A DNA stretch of 64,000 bases from Aquihabitans sp035555395 (GTDB taxonomy: Bacteria > Actinomycetota > Acidimicrobiia > Acidimicrobiales > Iamiaceae), in contig DATMGQ010000097.1 of assembly GCA_035555395.1 (NCBI GenBank), positions 1 to 64,000 of the forward strand, read 5' to 3'. A model generated the notes under the pieces. It ran no database searches. It saw only the letters and a program-made list of their open reading frames with translations, and was not told the DNA's origin. The position numbers and the translations under genes were made by a program. Each line of letters begins with the position of its first letter. Within the stretch, counting starts at the first letter, position 1. Of the stretch, positions 58,513 to 64,000 are shown in pieces.

Positions 58513-59163
58513 ATGACGTCCACCCGTGCCCACCGTCCCGTCGTCCGCCGCCTCGGCGCCAGCGCCGCGGCCGCCGCCCTCATCGCCTTGTCGTTCGCGG
58601 CATCGCCGGCCCAAGCCGACGAGGTCACCTACCAGGCCACCTGCTCGCTCGGCGGGCTCTCCGCACCGCAGGACTTCGTCCTGTCCGGCGACGTCGAGGC
58701 CGGGCCGGTGGAGGCCGGGGGACCGGTCGCCATCTCCGGGCTCACCTACAGCGACCAGTACGGCGAGGGCTACCACATCTGGGTCACCGTCGGCGGCACC
58801 GTCATCGACCTCGGGACGACCGCCGGACCTGACGGGGGCACCAAGTCCACCACGCCCGTCGACGCCACCATCACCGCCCCGGGCACCGGGGGCAGCTTCG
58901 AGGTGGCGCCGACCTCGGTCCGGCTGGCGGCGCCGGGCTCGGACTTCGAGATCGACTGCCCCGTCACCACGAGCCCCGGCCCGATCGGGGTGGTCGAGGT
59001 GACGGCCGCGGCCACCACCAGCACGTCCACCACGGCCGTGGCCACCACGGCGCCGTCGTCCACGTCGACCTCGACGCCGGGTGGTGGCACCGGCAGCGGT
59101 GGCACCGGTTCGACCGCACCCGGAGCCGTTCCGGTGAGCGGGAGCGCCGCCTACACGGGATGA
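58513..59163 (+). CDS. Secreted protein with Thr/Ser linker and conserved C-tail
   Basis: A 216-residue secreted protein with a signal peptide (1-35, cleavage near SPAQA|DE). The mature domain (about 36-155) is beta-rich and has two Cys (ATCSLGG, IDCPVTT); no family is apparent. A Thr/Ser/Gly linker (about 160-203) leads to the final 13 residues, GAVPVSGSAAYTG, nearly identical to those of the PI-PLC-like protein at 16679 (11 of 13) although the codons differ. The ATG has AAGGAG about 10 nt upstream. Its stop overlaps an in-frame ATG of the sigma factor ORF. Confidence 0.8.
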   Translation: MTSTRAHRPVVRRLGASAAAAALIALSFAASPAQADEVTYQATCSLGGLSAPQDFVLSGDVEAGPVEAGGPVAISGLTYSDQYGEGYHIWVTVGGTVIDLGTTAGPDGGTKSTTPVDATITAPGTGGSFEVAPTSVRLAAPGSDFEIDCPVTTSPGPIGVVEVTAAATTSTSTTAVATTAPSSTSTSTPGGGTGSGGTGSTAPGAVPVSGSAAYTG

Positions 59164-59246
59164 TCGCGCCGCTGGCGGAGACGGGCCGGCGCACGAGATC
59201 AGCGGGATGCCGCCATGCGAACCAGGCGGCGGAGGTTGGAGGGGGT

Positions 59247-59774
59247 GTGGAACCGATGGAGGTGGTGTCGGCGGACGGGTTCCGCACCCTCTACGACCGC
59301 CATTCGCCGGCGGTCTACCGCTACCTGGCCCACCGCGTCGGGCCCACCACCGCCGAGGACCTCCTGGCCACGGTCTTCACCACCGCGTGGACCAGCCGGG
59401 ACCGGCTCGCGGAGGTCCCCTCCGACCGCGAGATCGCCTGGCTGCTCGCCGTGTCGCGCCACGCCGTCCAACACCACCACCGAGACCAGCAGCGCCACCA
59501 CCGGCGGGTCGCGGCCGCCCGCCCGGAGGTGCCAGGCGCCTCGGTCGACGAGGGCGTGGTCGAACGGATGGCCGCCGCCGAGGCGGTGCGGTCCATCGTG
59601 CCGACCCTGTCCGACGACGAGCAGCGGCTCGTCGAGAGCTACGTCCTGGGCGACGGCTCCTACGAGCGCGTCGCCCAGGACCTCGCGCTGCCGGTGGGCA
59701 CCGTGAAGTCCCGGATGAGCAGGCTGCGGACCCGCCTGCGCCGGTCCCGAGGAGGTGGATCGGATGCACGATGA
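59247..59774 (+). CDS. ECF-type RNA polymerase sigma factor
   Basis: A 175-residue sigma-70 family protein of the ECF type. Region 2 (about 10-70) has LYDRHSPAVYRYLAHRVGPTTAEDLLATVFTTAW. Region 4 (about 110-165) has VPTLSDDEQRLVESYVLGDGSYERVAQDLALPVGTVKSRMSRLR, the helix-turn-helix for the -35. I chose GTG 59247 with GGAGG nearby; the ATG at 59160, which overlaps the upstream stop, would add 29 residues unlike ECF factors. The downstream membrane protein overlaps by 11 nt and is likely its anti-sigma factor. Confidence 0.9.
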   Translation: MEPMEVVSADGFRTLYDRHSPAVYRYLAHRVGPTTAEDLLATVFTTAWTSRDRLAEVPSDREIAWLLAVSRHAVQHHHRDQQRHHRRVAAARPEVPGASVDEGVVERMAAAEAVRSIVPTLSDDEQRLVESYVLGDGSYERVAQDLALPVGTVKSRMSRLRTRLRRSRGGGSDAR

Positions 59775-60621
59775 CCACGAACTGACCCCGGACCAGGCCG
59801 AACGGGTGTGGGCGCGCGTCGAGGCCTTCATCGCCGACGACCTCGCCGCGGCCCGCATCGACGATGAGGCGCCGCCGCTGGCTTCGGTCCCCGCGGCTCC
59901 GGCGGCACCGACATCGGGACGCGGTGACGTGCGCTGGATGCGGGCGGCCATCGTCGTCGTCCTCGCTGGACTGGCCGTCGCCATCGGCCTCGGTCTGCGG
60001 TCTCGCACCGACCACCGCGAGGTGACCCAGACCCTCACCGTGGCCGACCTGGCCCGCCAGGCGGGCGACGGCGGCGGGGCCGAACCACGCGATCCGCGCT
60101 ACCTGGAGGTCAAGGTCCGGCACCCCGATGCCGTTGAACGGGAGGAGAACTGGATCGACGCGTCGGGCCGGGGCTGCTTCCAGGCGAGGCAGCTCGAACC
60201 CGTCGCCGACCCCGGAGGCGGACCCCAGTGCGGCGAGGACATGGTGCGGATCGGCGGGTTGACGCTGCCCCAGCTCGAGGCGGTCGCGTCCGCCCCGGAC
60301 CCGGCGGCCGCCATCGAGGACGCGCTGATCGCCAACGACGCCCTCAACACCCCGGGGGTGCGAGCCGAGCTCATCGCCACGCTCCTCGCCTGGGGCGACG
60401 TCGATCCGACGGTGCGAGCAGCCGGCTTCGAGCTCCTCGATCGGGCGGGTTTCACCGTCGAGGAGGCGACCCCCGACCGCATCGTGCTGGTCGGCCCCGG
60501 GGCCGAAGGCCAGATCCGCATCGTCGTCGACCCGTCGAGCACCCAGGTGCGCAGCTTCGCCGCCACCGACGGGCCCACCAGCCGAACGTTCGCACCCGGC
60601 CAGCAGCCGCTGCCGGAGTGA
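59764..60621 (+). CDS. Single-TM anti-sigma-like protein
   Basis: A 285-residue protein with a cytoplasmic N-terminus (1-57), one TM (about 60-80) and an extracytoplasmic domain with three Cys (GRGCFQARQ, GPQCGEDM). The cytoplasmic segment (LTPDQAERVWARVEAFI) starts like CU044_5270-type proteins that pair with ECF sigma genes in actinobacteria. It overlaps the sigma gene by 11 nt, so it is likely the sigma factor's membrane regulator. ATG 59764 has AGGAGG 8 nt upstream. The classic zinc-finger anti-sigma motif is absent, so the pairing is inferred from context. Confidence 0.7.
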   Translation: MHDDHELTPDQAERVWARVEAFIADDLAAARIDDEAPPLASVPAAPAAPTSGRGDVRWMRAAIVVVLAGLAVAIGLGLRSRTDHREVTQTLTVADLARQAGDGGGAEPRDPRYLEVKVRHPDAVEREENWIDASGRGCFQARQLEPVADPGGGPQCGEDMVRIGGLTLPQLEAVASAPDPAAAIEDALIANDALNTPGVRAELIATLLAWGDVDPTVRAAGFELLDRAGFTVEEATPDRIVLVGPGAEGQIRIVVDPSSTQVRSFAATDGPTSRTFAPGQQPLPE

Positions 60622-60643
60622 ACCCCATCCTCGAGGAGGATCC

Positions 60644-61153
60644 ATGAAGCTCAGGACCATCGTCCCGCTCTCCGGTGCCGTGCTGGTGGGCCTCGGCCCG
60701 GCGCTCGCGCCCTCGCCGGTCGGAGCGGCGCCCGCCGCTGCGGCCCGCTCCGCCGACGTCGACACCGAGCCGCTGAGCTGCACCACCGAGGCGCTCACGC
60801 TCGAGGAGGCCGAGGAGGGGGCCACCGTCGAGATCACCTGCGCCGAGCGGCCGTCGCTCTCGCGGGCCTCGGTGGCCGGCGACGTGCTGATGGCGGTGCA
60901 CTACAGCGGCCTCGGCGGCACGGGCTCCACGCTGTCGATCTACGGCCCCGCCGACTGCTCCGACGTCGTGGTGTTCGGCGCGGCGGACCCCTGGAACGAC
61001 ACCATCGAGTCCACCCGGCCGCGGGCGTGCGGGAACATCAAGCACTTCGTCGGCACGGGCCTCACCGGCGAGAACGAAGTCGTGTCCGGCTCGGTCACCA
61101 CGAACCTCACGACGCTGCGCAACCGCACGTCGTCGATGGGCTACGGCGCGTGA
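60644..61153 (+). CDS. Secreted protein, unknown function
   Basis: A 169-residue protein with a signal peptide (1-28, near GAAPAAA). The mature part has four or five Cys (SCTTEAL, EITCAERP, GPADCSDVV, RACGNIK), probably paired. I do not recognise the fold. GAGGAGGA precedes the ATG. Its stop overlaps the GTG of the ACP-GNAT gene (GTGA), so an exported and a cytosolic protein are translationally coupled. Confidence 0.7.
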   Translation: MKLRTIVPLSGAVLVGLGPALAPSPVGAAPAAAARSADVDTEPLSCTTEALTLEEAEEGATVEITCAERPSLSRASVAGDVLMAVHYSGLGGTGSTLSIYGPADCSDVVVFGAADPWNDTIESTRPRACGNIKHFVGTGLTGENEVVSGSVTTNLTTLRNRTSSMGYGA

Positions 61154-61977
61154 CCGCTGCCGAGGCGCTCGACGAGCCCGGCTTCGACGAGGCCGGCTTC
61201 GACGAGGTTGCGGCCCTGCTCGCGGCCACCCAGGGCGCCGACGCCACCGGATGGCGCCCCGAGGACCGGCTCGACGACGTCCTCGTGTGGGACTCGCTGG
61301 CGGTGGCCGAGGCGCTCGAGCTCTTCGAGGAGCGCGGCCGCTGGCTCGCGCCCGAGGCGGTCGCCTCCCTCTCGACGTTGGGCGACGTGGCCCACTACCT
61401 GGCAGCGCCGGGCACCCGCGTCGACGGCTCCGGGATCGAACCGCCCCGCCTGGTCCCGATGACCGCGGCCGACGAGCCGGCGGCCCTGCGCCTCCACACC
61501 GAGGGCGGAGCGCTCACCCGGTACCGGCTGCGGGGCACCACGCCCAGCCCGGAGCAGTTCCACCGCTTCCTCTGGGACCAGGTGCTGGTCCAGCACCTGG
61601 TCGTCGCCGGCACCGAGGTCATCGGGATGGTCACGGCCTTCGAGGCCGACCACCGCAACCGCCACGCCCACGTCGCCGCGATCGCCGCGCCGGCCCACCG
61701 CTCGACCGGACTGGTCCCGTGGGCGCTGCTGCGGTTCGTCGACGAGCTGTTCGCCACGTTCGACCTCCGCAAGCTCTACGCCGAGGTGCTGGAGCCGAAC
61801 CTCGCCGCGTTCGGCAGCGGGCTCGACCGCCGCTTCGCCATCGAGGGCCGCCTCCGCGGCCACGAGTACGTCGACGGCGACTACGTCGACCTCCTCGTGC
61901 TGGCGACGACGCCGTCGTCGGTCGCGCCCGACCGGGAGCGCCGCCGGGTGGAGGGGGCGGGCGAACCCGTCCGGTAG
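61150..61977 (+). CDS. Acyl-carrier-domain fused to GNAT acetyltransferase
   Basis: A 275-residue protein with two domains. Residues about 8-95 are ACP-like: LDDVLVWDSLAVAEALELFEE with candidate phosphopantetheine Ser49 in DSL, then PEAVASLSTLGDVAHYL, matching helices II and III of carrier proteins. Residues about 108-255 are a GNAT fold: RLVPMTAADEPAALRLHT at the start, VIGMVTAFEADHRNRHAHVAAIA in the core strands and AAPAHRSTGLVPWALL as the acetyl-CoA-binding loop. The order suggests that an acyl group carried by the ACP domain could be the donor. No such fusion is known to me. A short tandem repeat (GFDEAGFDE) opens the protein. Confidence 0.65.
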   Translation: MTAAEALDEPGFDEAGFDEVAALLAATQGADATGWRPEDRLDDVLVWDSLAVAEALELFEERGRWLAPEAVASLSTLGDVAHYLAAPGTRVDGSGIEPPRLVPMTAADEPAALRLHTEGGALTRYRLRGTTPSPEQFHRFLWDQVLVQHLVVAGTEVIGMVTAFEADHRNRHAHVAAIAAPAHRSTGLVPWALLRFVDELFATFDLRKLYAEVLEPNLAAFGSGLDRRFAIEGRLRGHEYVDGDYVDLLVLATTPSSVAPDRERRRVEGAGEPVR

Positions 61978-61980
61978 AGT
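61975..61980 (+). promoter_or_regulatory. -10 box TAGAGT, leaderless-type
   Basis: TAGAGT ends 9 nt before the ffh ATG. Its TAG is also the stop codon of the ACP-GNAT gene. Confidence 0.55.
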
Positions 61981-61989
61981 CGCCACCCC

Positions 61990-63435
<1,446 letters not shown>

Positions 63436-63558
63436 CCACCCCGGTCGCCGCCGGGCCTGCGCTTGCGTGGACCCGTCTCCAGCGACCACCATTGACCCTC
63501 GGCCTGACTTCGCTCGGCCCCCGTTCTCACAAGTACCAGTTACCGAAAGAAGACCCTC

Positions 63559-63849
63559 GTGGCCGTCAAGCTCCGCCTCATGCGGATGGGCAAGAAGAAG
63601 CAGCCCACCTACCGCGTCGTCGCCGCCGACTCGCGGTCGCCCCGGAACGGGCGGTTCATCGAGATCGTCGGCACCTACCAGCCCCGCCAGGAGCCCTCGG
63701 TCGTGCTGATCGACAACGAGAAGGCCGTGAAGTGGCTGCGCAACGGTGCCCAGCCCACCGACACCGTCGAGCGCCTCCTGAAGATCTCCGGTGCCTGGGA
63801 CGAGTTCAAGGGCAACAAGGCGCCGGCCGCTGCCGGGGCCGAGTCGTGA
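63559..63849 (+). CDS. rpsP: 30S ribosomal protein S16
   Basis: The 96-residue S16: AVKLRLMRMGKKKQPTYRVVAADSRSPRNGRFIE then VERLLKISGAWDEFK. The GTG start is preceded by GAAAGAAGA, a purine-rich region. The upstream 120 nt contains TTGACC at 63491 as a possible -35. It overlaps the next gene by 4 nt (GTGA); ffh-rpsP-khpA is a conserved order. Confidence 0.97.
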   Translation: MAVKLRLMRMGKKKQPTYRVVAADSRSPRNGRFIEIVGTYQPRQEPSVVLIDNEKAVKWLRNGAQPTDTVERLLKISGAWDEFKGNKAPAAAGAES

Positions 63850-64000
63850 GCGACGCTGACGCCACCCCCGAGGTGGAGGAGTCGGCAGCGCCCACCGAGG
63901 CGCCCAACGCCGTCTCCGTGCTGACCTACGTGGTCAAGCAGGTCGTCGACAACCCCGACGCCGTCTCCGTGTCCACGAGCGAGGGCCGCCGCGGCGGCCT
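63846..64000 (+). CDS. khpA: KH-domain RNA-binding protein KhpA (3' end outside window)
   Basis: The first 51 codons are present; the window ends before the gene does. After an acidic N-terminal extension of about 25 residues comes VSVLTYVVKQVVDNPDAVSV, the typical beginning of KhpA, a small KH-domain RNA-binding protein that acts with KhpB in cell-size and RNA control. The extension is longer than in most homologues. The GTG overlaps the rpsP stop. Confidence 0.8.
   Translation, partial: MSDADATPEVEESAAPTEAPNAVSVLTYVVKQVVDNPDAVSVSTSEGRRGG

Noticed and set aside
54700..58776. 1358-residue minus-strand open frame opposite htrA, ftsY and secreted-protein genes
   Set aside because: It runs antisense to five well-supported genes, has shadow-frame composition (Ala/Gly/Arg/Asp-rich) and no recognisable domain.
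59160..59246. ATG overlapping the upstream stop as start of the sigma factor
   Set aside because: The ATGA overlap is attractive, but the added 29 residues (Arg/Gly-rich) do not match ECF factors, and a GTG with a ribosome-binding site lies at 59247.

Overview
The window is about 70% G+C. Its gene content fits a deep-branching actinobacterium, most like the Acidimicrobiia: F420-type enzymes, SepIVA/DUF177/rpmF/plsX and rnc-mutM-smc-ftsY-ffh-rpsP synteny, a TM-anchored FtsY, GTG starts and ATGA/GTGA stop-start overlaps. This placement is inferred from gene content; there is no rRNA in the window. I found no rRNA, tRNA, CRISPR array, insertion sequence or prophage.

Layout. 1-8876: the 3' part of PEP carboxylase, an MMPL/RND exporter, a GH38-like hydrolase, a SIMPL lipoprotein and two small lipoproteins. 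8915-11377: a polar amino-acid ABC importer. 11545-18410: a fused AccD-AccA carboxyltransferase, an alpha/beta hydrolase plus alpha-methylacyl-CoA racemase pair behind a palindromic operator, a PIG-L deacetylase, a histidine phosphatase, a secreted PI-PLC-like protein and a small membrane protein. 18418-22283 (minus strand): NlpC/P60 lipoprotein, Lrp-type domain protein, GTP-dependent PEPCK, cold-shock-like protein and L28. 22435-31520: FakA-like protein, a polytopic membrane protein, RecG, F420/flavin-type oxidoreductases, small zinc-ribbon proteins, an enoyl-CoA hydratase and an SDR.

31517-45299 is a housekeeping backbone: rsmD-coaD-sepIVA-DUF177, a decayed TolB/DUF4214 gene, rpmF-plsX, a patatin-like lipase on the other strand, acpP-rnc-mutM-like, a FecR-like membrane protein, a pentapeptide-repeat protein and smc. 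The mutM-like protein has lost the catalytic residues of its family. 45312-52431 (minus strand) is an accessory block: an HNH nuclease with an EVE-like N-terminal domain, a tiny leaderless ORF, OsmC, a second protein with the same N-terminal domain, a glycosyltransferase and a MoxR-DUF58-VWA operon. 52594-56097 holds a two-component system and an HtrA protease. 56173-64000 is ftsY-ffh-rpsP-khpA, split by a secreted-protein/ECF-sigma/anti-sigma cluster that ends in an ACP-GNAT fusion.

Most notable observations: (1) two unrelated secreted proteins share an almost identical 13-residue C-terminus (GAVPVSG-x-A-x-YTG) after Thr/Ser-rich linkers, encoded with different codons, which suggests an undescribed C-terminal surface signal; (2) the MutM-like protein at the canonical rnc locus looks catalytically dead; (3) two neighbouring genes share an EVE-like module, one of them with an HNH nuclease and a leaderless small ORF just upstream; (4) an ACP domain is fused to a GNAT acetyltransferase; (5) twelve starts carry a TANNNT box 6-10 nt upstream, implying widespread leaderless transcription.
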